Positions 27,022-35,130 of a stretch of 64,000 bases of DNA are shown here, one piece after another (positions within the stretch are counted from its first letter, which is position 1; each line of letters begins with the position of its first letter). Under the pieces are notes generated by a model, which saw nothing but the letters and a program-made list of their open reading frames with translations, did no database searches and was not told the origin of the DNA. The stretch is taken from assembly GCF_900130075.1 (NCBI RefSeq), contig NZ_LT671418.1:3720001-3784000 (forward strand), written 5' to 3'. This DNA is from Herminiimonas arsenitoxidans. GTDB lineage: Bacteria; Pseudomonadota; Gammaproteobacteria; Burkholderiales; Burkholderiaceae_D. Position numbers and translations under genes: made by a program.

Positions 27022-27825
27022 ATGACGGAGCAACAGAAGCAATATGCCGGCAAGGTGGTCTTGGTTACCGGCGGTGGCCGCGGCATGGGCAAAGCAATTG
27101 CAGTGGCGTTCGCTGCGCAGGGTGCGACTGTTGTAATCGCAGCCCGTACTTCGAAGTATGGTGAGCAGGCAGTTGCAGAGATTCGTGCTGCCGGTGGCAA
27201 GGCAGAGTTGGTCGGTGGTGATATTTCCGAGCGCGCAGCAGTCAAAAAAATGATCACGGATGCAGTCAAGATTTGTGGACAACTCGATGTTATCGTTCAT
27301 TGCGCTGCCGACAACGCACATGGTCGTATAGTCGATATGGAAGATGATGCTTTTGACTATCTGATCAAGAGCAATGTGCATTCTCTATTCTGGATCGCAA
27401 AAGATGCAGCACCACATCTTTCAAAGGCCGCCGACAAGGGGAGACTGATTTACATTTCCTCAGGTTCTGCAAATCGCAATTACATCCCGGGTTTAATTCC
27501 TTATGCGTCTACTAAGGCTTACATGAATGCATTTGCACGCGGACTGGCAGTTGAATTCGGTTCGCTGAACATTCTTGTCAATGTGATCGAACCGGGGATG
27601 ATTGCTTCCGACCGCATGAAGAGCGCGCTGAATGAGGCACAGACGGCAACGATTGCTGCCAATTTTCCAGTACCACGCGCAGGCCTTCCAGAGGAAATTG
27701 CAGCGGCGGCAGTGTTTATCGCTTCGCCACAAGCTGCTTACATCACAGGCGCATCCTTGCTGATAGATGGCGGTGCCAGCATGGTTCCATTGGTAGGGTT
27801 GTCGGCTACTTTGACTAAAGATTGA
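27022..27825 (+). CDS. SDR family oxidoreductase
   Basis: A 267-residue classical SDR. T-G-G-G-R-G-M-G-K cofactor motif, A-A-R-T after the second strand (favouring NADP(H)), catalytic Ser in I-S-S-G-S, Y-A-S-T-K, and T-G-A-S-L-L-I-D-G-G at the C terminus. The N-N-A-G loop is replaced by H-C-A-A-D-N, a tolerated variant. The ATG at 27022 follows AAAGGAGACAAAGGA; the frame is open further upstream but without a start of similar quality. A crotonase gene follows after one base, consistent with a hydratase/dehydrogenase step pair of beta-oxidation. Confidence 0.88.
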   Translation: MTEQQKQYAGKVVLVTGGGRGMGKAIAVAFAAQGATVVIAARTSKYGEQAVAEIRAAGGKAELVGGDISERAAVKKMITDAVKICGQLDVIVHCAADNAHGRIVDMEDDAFDYLIKSNVHSLFWIAKDAAPHLSKAADKGRLIYISSGSANRNYIPGLIPYASTKAYMNAFARGLAVEFGSLNILVNVIEPGMIASDRMKSALNEAQTATIAANFPVPRAGLPEEIAAAAVFIASPQAAYITGASLLIDGGASMVPLVGLSATLTKD

Positions 27826-27826
27826 T

Positions 27827-28633
27827 ATGTCTGCAAAAGCAGAATCCGTGATTACAGACCAGCACCTGATATTGACGGAGCGAGTAGGCAGGCATGTGTT
27901 GCTCGTCACCATCAATCGTCCTGACAAGCGCAATGCCATTAATGTCGCTGCTTCGCACAGATTGGCGGCCGTGGTGCGGGAAGCCGAGTTGGATGACAGC
28001 GTGCGGGCTGTGGTGCTGACCGGCGCTGGAGGTAAGTGTTTTTCTGCAGGCGCTGATCTTGAGGACATTGCAAATGGTCGCGGCAACGATATCGCCATCG
28101 GTAATGCTGGCATGGGTGGCTTCATTCATGCGCAACGACGCAAGCCATGGATCGCAGCGGTACGCGGTGCAGCGCTGGGCGGCGGTATGGAATTCGCATT
28201 GGCGTGCGACATGGTAGTCGCAGGGGAGAGCACCTTATTTGGCTTGCCTGAAGTGAGCTATGGTTTGCTGGCTGCCGCTGGTGGTGTTTTCCGGGCAGTG
28301 CGTAGCTTGCCACGGGCGTTGGCAATGGAGTTGCTTCTGACTGCTAAACCTATCACTGCAACGCTGGCACATACACATGGCATGATCAATCACGTAGTTG
28401 CCGATACGGAAGTGCTGACGCGTGCCATCTTACTGGCTGAGGCGGTTGCAGCCAACGCACCGTTGGCTGTGATGGAAAGTCTGGCTATTGCACGAAAAGC
28501 GGCGGATAACAATGAACATGAGTTGCGCGCCATGATGATGGCTGCAGGTGAGCGATTGATGCAAAGCACGGACTTGAAAGAGGGCTTGCTGGCTTTTCAG
28601 GAAAAGCGCACACCGTCCTGGCGTGGGCGGTAA
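27827..28633 (+). CDS. Enoyl-CoA hydratase (crotonase family)
   Basis: A 268-residue crotonase. The oxyanion-hole segments are C-F-S-A-G-A-D-L and G-A-A-L-G-G-G-M-E. Both catalytic Glu positions of true hydratases are kept: G-L-P-E-V-S-Y-G and A-M-E-L-L-L. It should hydrate a 2-enoyl-CoA, paired with the SDR encoded one base upstream. The next gene begins 189 bases later behind its own operator copy, so this is probably the end of a two-gene unit, with read-through possible. No clear terminator is seen. Confidence 0.88.
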   Translation: MSAKAESVITDQHLILTERVGRHVLLVTINRPDKRNAINVAASHRLAAVVREAELDDSVRAVVLTGAGGKCFSAGADLEDIANGRGNDIAIGNAGMGGFIHAQRRKPWIAAVRGAALGGGMEFALACDMVVAGESTLFGLPEVSYGLLAAAGGVFRAVRSLPRALAMELLLTAKPITATLAHTHGMINHVVADTEVLTRAILLAEAVAANAPLAVMESLAIARKAADNNEHELRAMMMAAGERLMQSTDLKEGLLAFQEKRTPSWRGR

Positions 28634-28730
28634 TTTATAGAGATTGCAGCAACAGCCGTAGCGCACATCTTCGTTCGTGTTGTTTCTTGATGCAGATTGC
28701 ATATTGTGACCGTAAAGATCGTGGTATTAT

Positions 28731-28755
28731 AAAAACTGACGATATGACAGTTTTT
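28731..28755. promoter_or_regulatory. Cluster operator, copy E, with adjacent promoter
   Basis: Arms AAAAACTGAC (28731-28740) and GACAGTTTTT (28746-28755), nearly perfect. A TATTAT (28725-28730) abuts the left arm and TTGTGA (28704-28709) could serve as -35 (15-base spacing). The operator would then cover the transcription start, as expected for repression. It is 67 bases before the DUF35 gene. Confidence 0.7.
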
Positions 28756-28822
28756 AAATGATTCAGCTTGAACAAGTCTTTTCAGGATATTTCCGATTCA
28801 ACTTTTTTGAAGAACATACGCG

Positions 28823-29251
28823 ATGACTTCCTTCCGGCCTCTTCCGCAGTTGAATGAACTTAATACCTTTTTCTGGACCAGCGGCGCCGATGGCAAGTTG
28901 CGTATGCAACGTTGCCAGGATTGCCGCAAATGGTTGCATCCGGCAGGCGTCAATTGTCCACACTGCATGAGCCGCAATATTGCTCCTGAAGCATTGTCAG
29001 GCCTAGGCACCATTGCGGCGCTGACGATCAATCACCAGCCTTGGTTGCCTGGTGTCGAGGTGCCATACGCTGTTGCGATCGTTAATTTGGATGAACAAAA
29101 GGGATTGAACCTGACGACCAATATTGTTGGAGTGCCGATAGCTGAAATACATATCGGGCAACGTGTGCAGGTGAAATTCGAACATATCGAAGATGTTTTC
29201 CTGCCTTTGTTTACACCGATTTCCGGCGGCTCGGCAGTCGCTGCGAAATGA
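28823..29251 (+). CDS. DUF35 OB-fold protein with zinc ribbon
   Basis: A 142-residue DUF35 protein. Unlike the copy at 15475-15849, it has a full rubredoxin-like zinc ribbon: C-Q-D-C near residue 32 and C-P-H-C about 15 residues later. The OB domain follows, with I-A-A-L-T-I-N-H-Q and Y-A-V-A-I-V-N-L-D-E. Such proteins usually work beside a thiolase-fold or MaoC partner on bulky acyl-CoAs. No SCP-x-type partner is encoded next to it; the neighbours are four ACAD genes. It is first gene of the operon running to 34096. Confidence 0.82.
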   Translation: MTSFRPLPQLNELNTFFWTSGADGKLRMQRCQDCRKWLHPAGVNCPHCMSRNIAPEALSGLGTIAALTINHQPWLPGVEVPYAVAIVNLDEQKGLNLTTNIVGVPIAEIHIGQRVQVKFEHIEDVFLPLFTPISGGSAVAAK

Positions 29252-29260
29252 GGGGATAGC

Positions 29261-30367
29261 ATGAACGAACATCAAGATGAGCTCGACATCATCCGAGATC
29301 AGGCGCGACGTTTTCTCGATGATGCCGCTCAGCCGGAATATCTGAAAAAGTTACTGGAGCAGCCCGGCACTCTGGATCGCCAAACCTGGCAAAGCGCAAT
29401 TGACTTGGGTTGGCCTGCCATCTTGCACGCAGAAGAGCACGGCGGTATCGGACTTGGATGGAGTGGCCTGTGTGTACTTGCCGAAGAACTGGGACGAAAA
29501 GCAGTTTCCTTGCCGTTGTTAATGTCAGCCAGTGTCGCTCGATTGGTGCTGAACAGTGGTACTAGCAATGAGCAAAAAGAAGTCGCTTTGTCGCTGGTTA
29601 GTGGGGAACAACAAGCCTGTTTGATTGTGCAAGAAGAGGGCGATGTCGGACTGGCGCTGCATCCTGTGATTGCATACAAGGACGGAAAGCTGAACGGACA
29701 GACGACAATTACTGCTTTTGCGGCAAGTGCAGATTATGCATTGGTGCCGGCGCAGCAGGATGGAGTGCTGCATCTGATTCTCGTTGCTCTGAATCAGTCT
29801 GGCGTTACACGCACGCTGGAAGCGACGATCGACAACAGCCGTGCTTACGCTGCGTTGCGATTTGATGCTGCGGCAGCGTACAGCTTGGTAAGCGGCGATG
29901 CTGCTGTTGCTCAGTTATGGGAAATCGCTAGTGCCGCTGCGCTGGTGACAGCGTTCGAACAGTTGGGCGGTGCGCAGATTTGTCTTGAGATGGCGCGTGA
30001 TTATGCGCTAGAGCGCAAGGCATTCGGGCAGCCTATTGGTCGCTTCCAATCGATCAAGAGCAAGCTGGCAGATATGTACGTACGTATCGAAATTGCGCGC
30101 GGCTGCGCCTTGGATGCGTTGGCTGCTTTGGAGCATGGCGATGTGTCGTGGAAGGCTTTGGCTGCAGCCGCACGAGTCGGTGCAATCGACGCTTACGAAA
30201 TCGCTGCACGAGAAAATATTCAAACACACGGTGCCATCGGGGTTACCTGGGAAGCCATGCCGCATCATCACTATCGTCGTTCGCGCGCGTTGGCGGTGGA
30301 GCTTGGTTGCGCAGTCGTTTGGCGAGAGCGTCTACTGAGCGAATCAGGAATCGGAAATCTTGCGTGA
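29261..30367 (+). CDS. Acyl-CoA dehydrogenase, short subunit (pair 3)
   Basis: A 368-residue ACAD-fold protein without the E-P-x-x-G-S-D loop. C-terminal motifs: E-R-K-A-F-G-Q-P-I-G-R-F-Q-S-I-K-S, with the usual Arg, and T-H-G-A-I-G-V-T-W-E followed by H-H-H-Y-R-R. AGGGGATAGC precedes the ATG nine bases after the DUF35 stop. The long partner begins 83 bases later. Unlike pairs 1, 2 and 4 the short subunit gene comes first. Confidence 0.83.
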   Translation: MNEHQDELDIIRDQARRFLDDAAQPEYLKKLLEQPGTLDRQTWQSAIDLGWPAILHAEEHGGIGLGWSGLCVLAEELGRKAVSLPLLMSASVARLVLNSGTSNEQKEVALSLVSGEQQACLIVQEEGDVGLALHPVIAYKDGKLNGQTTITAFAASADYALVPAQQDGVLHLILVALNQSGVTRTLEATIDNSRAYAALRFDAAAAYSLVSGDAAVAQLWEIASAAALVTAFEQLGGAQICLEMARDYALERKAFGQPIGRFQSIKSKLADMYVRIEIARGCALDALAALEHGDVSWKALAAAARVGAIDAYEIAARENIQTHGAIGVTWEAMPHHHYRRSRALAVELGCAVVWRERLLSESGIGNLA

Positions 30368-30450
30368 TTTGTATCAGGCAGATCTATAAGCGCAAGTAAC
30401 GAGCAAAAACCACAAGTAAAAACAACGAGTATAAAAATGGGAGGAGACCA

Positions 30451-31668
30451 ATGAATCCATTGGATGGCACAGATGGTCTGCATCTTCAGATTTATCGGGA
30501 AAACGCGATCACTTGGCTGGCGCAGCATGCGCCACGTTATTCCGGTGCTGCCCGCGAGGGATTGAGTTTTGATGAAGATGTCGCATTGGCACGGGCCTGG
30601 CAAGCATGCAAGGCTGAGCATGGCTATGCAGCGTTAACCTTGCCGAAGCAATACGGTGGTGGTGGTCGCAGCGAACTTGAAAAAATAGTCTTCTGTGAAG
30701 AAGAGATGCGCTATGACTTACCTCTTCTCTACTTCAGCATCAGCCTGAGTAATCCTCTGCCTATCATGTTGCGTTATGCGCCTGAAGAGGAGCGTCTGCG
30801 ATTGGCGCCACCAGCGATTCGTGGCGAACAGATCTGGTGCCAATTGTTCTCCGAGCCCGCTGCAGGGTCTGATCTTGCGGCCTTGCGTTTGAAAGCAGAG
30901 CGCAAAGATGATGGCTGGCTGCTGAATGGGCAGAAGGTCTGGACCAGTTGGGCGCAACTCGCTGATTGGGGCGTCATTATCGCGCGTACCGATCCAACTG
31001 TTCCCAAACACTCGGGGCTGACTTATTTTTACGTTGATATGAAATCACCCGGCGTCACTGTGCGCGGTATACGCCGCATGGTAGATGAAGCTGATTTGAA
31101 TGAGGTGTTTTTCGATAACGTGTTTATCCCGGATAGCCAACGCTTGGGTGCTGTGGGTGGCGGCTTCAAGGTAGCGGTCGAAACCTTGATGATAGAGCGT
31201 TATGCGGTCACCGATGAATCGGGTTATGGACCGACGCTGGAGGCGTTTGTCGAACTTGCGGCCAAATCACGTATCAATGGTGTCTCTGCATTGCAGGATG
31301 GAGAAGTGCGCGCTGCGATTGCTCAGGCTTTCATCGAACGTCAAGGTTTGCGTTCTATCCATCGCAGGGCGATCACCGCGATGGCGCAGGGCAAGATGCC
31401 CGGACCGGAAGGCGCGATCCGCAAATTATTGCTGGGACGTACACGGCAGCGTCTCGGCGCATTGGCAGTCGACTTGCTCGGCGCTGGTGGTGTCTCTATG
31501 CCGGAAGAAGTTTCTTCCACGCGAAATTTCACTCGCGCTTACATGGATCCGATTTTGCGTATTGCCGGCGGCACTGACGAGGTACTGATCAATACCTTGG
31601 CTGAACGCATACTCGGATTGCCTCAGGATTATCGACCTGATAAGGGTTTGCCTTTCAATCAAAGCTGA
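30451..31668 (+). CDS. Acyl-CoA dehydrogenase, long subunit (pair 3)
   Basis: A 405-residue ACAD. L-P-K-Q-Y-G-G-G-G, F-S-E-P-A-A-G-S-D-L-A-A-L, N-G-Q-K-V-W-T-S-W, E-V-F-F-D-N-V-F-I-P, and A-G-G-T-D-E-V-L-I-N at the C terminus. The MCAD-type Glu position is Gly. GGGAGGAG precedes the ATG. It pairs with the short subunit just upstream. Its internal sequence differs clearly from the other long subunits, so the pairs are old duplicates or separately acquired rather than recent copies. Confidence 0.87.
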   Translation: MNPLDGTDGLHLQIYRENAITWLAQHAPRYSGAAREGLSFDEDVALARAWQACKAEHGYAALTLPKQYGGGGRSELEKIVFCEEEMRYDLPLLYFSISLSNPLPIMLRYAPEEERLRLAPPAIRGEQIWCQLFSEPAAGSDLAALRLKAERKDDGWLLNGQKVWTSWAQLADWGVIIARTDPTVPKHSGLTYFYVDMKSPGVTVRGIRRMVDEADLNEVFFDNVFIPDSQRLGAVGGGFKVAVETLMIERYAVTDESGYGPTLEAFVELAAKSRINGVSALQDGEVRAAIAQAFIERQGLRSIHRRAITAMAQGKMPGPEGAIRKLLLGRTRQRLGALAVDLLGAGGVSMPEEVSSTRNFTRAYMDPILRIAGGTDEVLINTLAERILGLPQDYRPDKGLPFNQS

Positions 31669-31754
31669 GCGCCACAGTATCGGCATGTACACGAAATAGG
31701 TAACGGATATGGCTTGCATATCCGCTAGATTAATTTTGTCTTTTGGAGTGTTCC

Positions 31755-32954
31755 ATGAATTTTGACATCGATCCCGCCGATGTTGCCTTTAGAGAAGAAG
31801 TGCGCAGTTTTCTGCGTGAAAATTTGTCTGCGGATATGGCCGAACGCAATTCACGCGGCTTTCATTTCTTGCGTGATGATATGCGCGCATGGACCAAGGT
31901 ACTTAACAAAAAAGGTTGGTCGGGGCCGAACTGGCCGCGCGAATGGGGTGGACCAGGCTGGTCGCCAGTGCGTCAATTCATCTTTGACGAAGAGTGTTTC
32001 ATGGCGGGTGCGCCGACAGTTGATACCGCCGGTTTCAAAATGATAGGCCCGGTCATCATGACTTTCGGCAGCGAGGAAATGAAACGGGAATTCGGGCCAC
32101 GCATACTTAATGGTGATGTGTACTGGGGGCAGGGTTTTTCAGAACCTAACGCTGGTTCAGATTTGGGTTCGTTGTCGACTCGTGCGGTGCGTGATGGCGA
32201 TGACTACGTCATCAATGGTCAGAAGATATGGACATCTTTCGTCGAGTCGGCGGACATGATTTTCATGTTGGTCAAGACAGATCCGGAAGCGCGTCAGCGC
32301 GGTATTTCCATGTTGCTGGTGGATAGACATGCGCCAGGCATCACGATCCGTCCCATCATTGATATCGGCGAAGGCTATAGCTTGAATGAAGTCTTCTTCG
32401 ACGATGTGCGTACTCCTGCGAAATACTTGGTCGGGGAAGAGGGTAAAGGCTGGAGTTACGCCAAGCATTTGCTTGATCTGGAGCGTGCCTTTAGTGCCGA
32501 ATGGCCGCGCAACAAGCGCAATCTGGAGCAGCTGCGCACAATGTCGAACAAGGCCAATGCGCAGGGGCAACGCTTGATCGATACACCGGGTTTTGCAGCA
32601 CGCCTAGCGCAGTTGGATATAGATTTGCAGGCACTGGAGTGGTTGACGCTGCGCGCCCTGTATGAGCGCAAGGGAGGCAGCACCGCATTACCGGTCGGAT
32701 CGCTGTTGAAGGTGCGCGGTTCTGAGTTGTTGCAAAAAATAGGCGAGATGCAGGTCGAGGCCTTGGGTGATTACGGCGCATATTTTTATGAACATCCGCA
32801 TGATGCTGCGCTGGAAGTCGCAAGCTGGCCGCCAGGGCCGGCGCATGCTCCCGGTGTACTGGCCGACTATATGTATCGTCGCGCTACGACTATCTATGGC
32901 GGTGCCAACGAAGTACAGCGCACCATCATTGCACGTTCATTCCTGGAGCTTTAA
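31755..32954 (+). CDS. Acyl-CoA dehydrogenase, long subunit (pair 4)
   Basis: A 399-residue ACAD. W-P-R-E-W-G-G-P-G-W, F-S-E-P-N-A-G-S-D-L-G-S-L, N-G-Q-K-I-W-T-S-F, E-V-F-F-D-D-V-R, and Y-G-G-A-N-E-V-Q-R-T-I-I-A-R. The MCAD-type Glu position is Gly. The ATG at 31755 has TGGAG upstream; an in-frame TTG at 31743 is less likely. The short partner starts two bases after its stop, so the subunits are co-translated. Confidence 0.88.
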   Translation: MNFDIDPADVAFREEVRSFLRENLSADMAERNSRGFHFLRDDMRAWTKVLNKKGWSGPNWPREWGGPGWSPVRQFIFDEECFMAGAPTVDTAGFKMIGPVIMTFGSEEMKREFGPRILNGDVYWGQGFSEPNAGSDLGSLSTRAVRDGDDYVINGQKIWTSFVESADMIFMLVKTDPEARQRGISMLLVDRHAPGITIRPIIDIGEGYSLNEVFFDDVRTPAKYLVGEEGKGWSYAKHLLDLERAFSAEWPRNKRNLEQLRTMSNKANAQGQRLIDTPGFAARLAQLDIDLQALEWLTLRALYERKGGSTALPVGSLLKVRGSELLQKIGEMQVEALGDYGAYFYEHPHDAALEVASWPPGPAHAPGVLADYMYRRATTIYGGANEVQRTIIARSFLEL

Positions 32955-32956
32955 GC

Positions 32957-34096
32957 ATGGACTTTCAACTGACGCAAGAACAGCAAATGCTGCAAGACAG
33001 CGCGCGACGCTTTTTGGAGGATCATTGCGCCTTTGACAGCCGATCATCTTTGATTGCACGCGGTAGCTTCGATGTGACGCACTGGAATACGTTCGCCGAA
33101 CTAGGTTGGTTGGGCATGTCCTTGCCGGAAGAATATGGTGGCTTCGGTGGTTCAGCGATTGAGACAGCGATCTTGATGGAAGAGCTTGGTCGTGCTTTGT
33201 GTGTGGAACCGTTCTGGGCGATTGCAGTATTGACCGCACAAACCATCATGGCTAGTGGAGACGATAGAGCCGCAGATATGTTGTCCGAACTGGCCGAAGG
33301 TCAGGCGCGCCCAGTGTTAGCGCACGGTGAGGCAGGAGCTCTCGGCATGATTGAACATGTCGCCACAACAGCAATATTTACAGACAAGAAATGGCACCTT
33401 AATGGCAACAAGTCATTAGTGATAGGTGGGAATGCTGCTGATCGATTTATCGTCTCGGCACGCACGTCTGGCGCAACGTCTGATCGCTCTGGTATCAGTT
33501 TGTTTGTAGTCAAACGCGACGCGCCGGGCTTGAGTGTGCATGCAACACGTCTTATCGATAATCGCTGGTGTGCGGATATCGATTTGAATGATGTGGAAGT
33601 ATCCGGATTTGATGTCCTAGGTGAGATCGGAGCAGCTTTTCCTGCAGTGGAGAGTGGTTATGCACACGGCATGCTGGGACTATGCGCCGAAGCCATAGGT
33701 TTGATGGAAAAATCCTTATGGATAACGCGGGACTATCTGCGGACGCGCAAACAATTCGGCGTCGCACTCAGTACCTTTCAGGCATTGCAACATCGCATGA
33801 GTGAGATGCTTACTGAGCTTGAATTATCACGCGGGATGGTACACAGAGCGCTGGCGTCTATGAATGCTGATCCGGTGTTGCGGGGGCGAGCCTTGTCGGC
33901 GGCCAAAGTGCATGTCGGTCGTAGTGGCAAGTTTGTTTGCGGTCAGGCCATACAACTGCACGGTGGAATTGGTGTGACTGAAGAGTATGTCATTGGTCAC
34001 TACTTCAAGAGAATGACTGCGATCGAGTATGCGCTGGGCAGTTCGCATTTTCATCTGGAGCGCCTAGCAGAAGCCGAGCGTCTGCAAGTGTGTTAA
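32957..34096 (+). CDS. Acyl-CoA dehydrogenase, short subunit (pair 4)
   Basis: A 379-residue ACAD-fold protein. D-F-Q-L-T-Q-E-Q-Q-M-L at the N terminus, S-L-P-E-E-Y-G-G-F-G-G, T-R-K-Q-F-G-V-A-L-S-T-F-Q-A-L-Q-H, and Q-L-H-G-G-I-G-V-T-E-E near the end. The E-P-x-x-G-S-D loop is absent, as in the other short subunits. It is the last gene before the long hairpin at 34098-34140 and is convergent with the TetR gene. Confidence 0.86.
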   Translation: MDFQLTQEQQMLQDSARRFLEDHCAFDSRSSLIARGSFDVTHWNTFAELGWLGMSLPEEYGGFGGSAIETAILMEELGRALCVEPFWAIAVLTAQTIMASGDDRAADMLSELAEGQARPVLAHGEAGALGMIEHVATTAIFTDKKWHLNGNKSLVIGGNAADRFIVSARTSGATSDRSGISLFVVKRDAPGLSVHATRLIDNRWCADIDLNDVEVSGFDVLGEIGAAFPAVESGYAHGMLGLCAEAIGLMEKSLWITRDYLRTRKQFGVALSTFQALQHRMSEMLTELELSRGMVHRALASMNADPVLRGRALSAAKVHVGRSGKFVCGQAIQLHGGIGVTEEYVIGHYFKRMTAIEYALGSSHFHLERLAEAERLQVC

Positions 34097-34097
34097 T

Positions 34098-34140
34098 TCC
34101 CAGAGACGCCAAACCTTTGAAAGGTTTGGCGTCTCTGGGA
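34098..34140. terminator. Long perfect hairpin between convergent ACAD and tetR genes
   Basis: A perfect 20-bp inverted repeat (34098-34117 with 34121-34140, 3-base loop) that begins two bases after the ACAD stop. There is no T run on either side, so it is not a textbook intrinsic terminator. It could still block read-through into tetR or stabilise the mRNA end. Confidence 0.55.
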
Positions 34141-34154
34141 GTACTGCAAGTTTA

Positions 34155-34856
34155 TTAGCGTGGCTTTGCTTTGGCGCGAGTTATTGGTATTGCCTTGACA
34201 GGTTCTAGTACTTCGAGCGGGATGCCTGAAGACAGTACGAGCGCCGCAATGCGTGCCAGATTGTTGGTAATGCGTTTGAGGCCCAGGCCTTTCTCCATGA
34301 CCGATGGTTCGGTTGCTGCGAGGCGCTCCATCGCAGCGTGCAAGATGGTTGCCTCTGCATAGATGTCGGCGCGACGGCGAGTGCCTTGCGCAGGGTTGAA
34401 CGCCATGATGCGCTGAGCAAAGCGTTCGATGAAGGGCACATAAGTATTCATGCGCAGTTCTTCGAAACGTGGATCGCCGCGGTCTGCTTCCATGTTGCGG
34501 AACTGTAGTACTTCGCGATGATTCGACCAAACCTCATTGACCGAATTGACGACTTTGATCATTTGTCCTTCGATGTTTTCGGCAGACCACGGTTCATCGA
34601 AAATCGAATGGATTGCAGCCATGTCTTCTCCGGCAATTTCACTTAGAGCAAACAGGATGTCTTTGGTGTCGTCGAAGTACATGTAAAAACTGGCCGGAGA
34701 AGTGCCGGCGGCGGCGGCGATGGAGACAGCAGTTAGTTCGACTGGTGATTGGATGGAGAGCAATTGACGTGTTGCTTCCATCAGTTTGGTTCGAGTTTCT
34801 TGCCCTTTACGTCCTAGTGTTTGGCCTTGTTTGTTTTTTGTTACTTCAATGTTCAT
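34155..34856 (-). CDS. TetR family transcriptional regulator
   Basis: A 233-residue regulator. The N-terminal helix-turn-helix (about residues 15-75) is of TetR type: E-T-R-T-K-L-M-E-A-T, then V-S-I-A-A-A-A-G-T-S-P-A-S-F-Y-M-Y-F-D. The C-terminal ~150 residues form the ligand/dimer domain, with no recognisable ligand signature. Members usually repress and release on binding a ligand, often an acyl-CoA in catabolic clusters. It is the only TetR gene in the window and sits centrally among the twelve 25-bp dyads, so it is the best candidate to bind them. Its own promoter region lacks a clear copy, which weakens that link. It is divergent from an MFS gene. Confidence 0.85.
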   Translation of the reverse strand: MNIEVTKNKQGQTLGRKGQETRTKLMEATRQLLSIQSPVELTAVSIAAAAGTSPASFYMYFDDTKDILFALSEIAGEDMAAIHSIFDEPWSAENIEGQMIKVVNSVNEVWSNHREVLQFRNMEADRGDPRFEELRMNTYVPFIERFAQRIMAFNPAQGTRRRADIYAEATILHAAMERLAATEPSVMEKGLGLKRITNNLARIAALVLSSGIPLEVLEPVKAIPITRAKAKPR

Positions 34857-35023
34857 GGGGCTTCCGCTATGTTTTTAGTTGTGGGTTTGACGTTGAGACT
34901 GCTTTGAAACGAAGCTGACTATGATTTATTTATAACGTAATGGCGTTGGCAAGGCAAGGGTTTGGTGCAAGCGCCTCACTTTTTGCCCGTATCAGCCACT
35001 GAACTTTATATCAGAAAGCATTT

Positions 35024-35046
35024 TCGGCACAAATATCCTGTGCCGA
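35024..35046. promoter_or_regulatory. Dyad upstream of MFS gene
   Basis: A perfect 8-bp inverted repeat (TCGGCACA 35024-35031, TGTGCCGA 35039-35046, 7-base spacer) in the tetR/MFS divergent region. It is unlike the cluster operator and could be a separate regulator site or an mRNA hairpin. Confidence 0.4.
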
Positions 35047-35130
35047 TTAAAGATGGAGCGATAGCTTGTCAGGGCAATGCGCGTCAATAAAAGTAGCGAA
35101 TAAACCAATAAAGCAGCAGGAGAGCAGACT

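Noticed and set aside
34857..35023. A cluster-operator copy in the tetR promoter
   Set aside because: Only a half-site-like CTGAC near 34915 is present, without the GTCAGTT right arm at the correct spacing.
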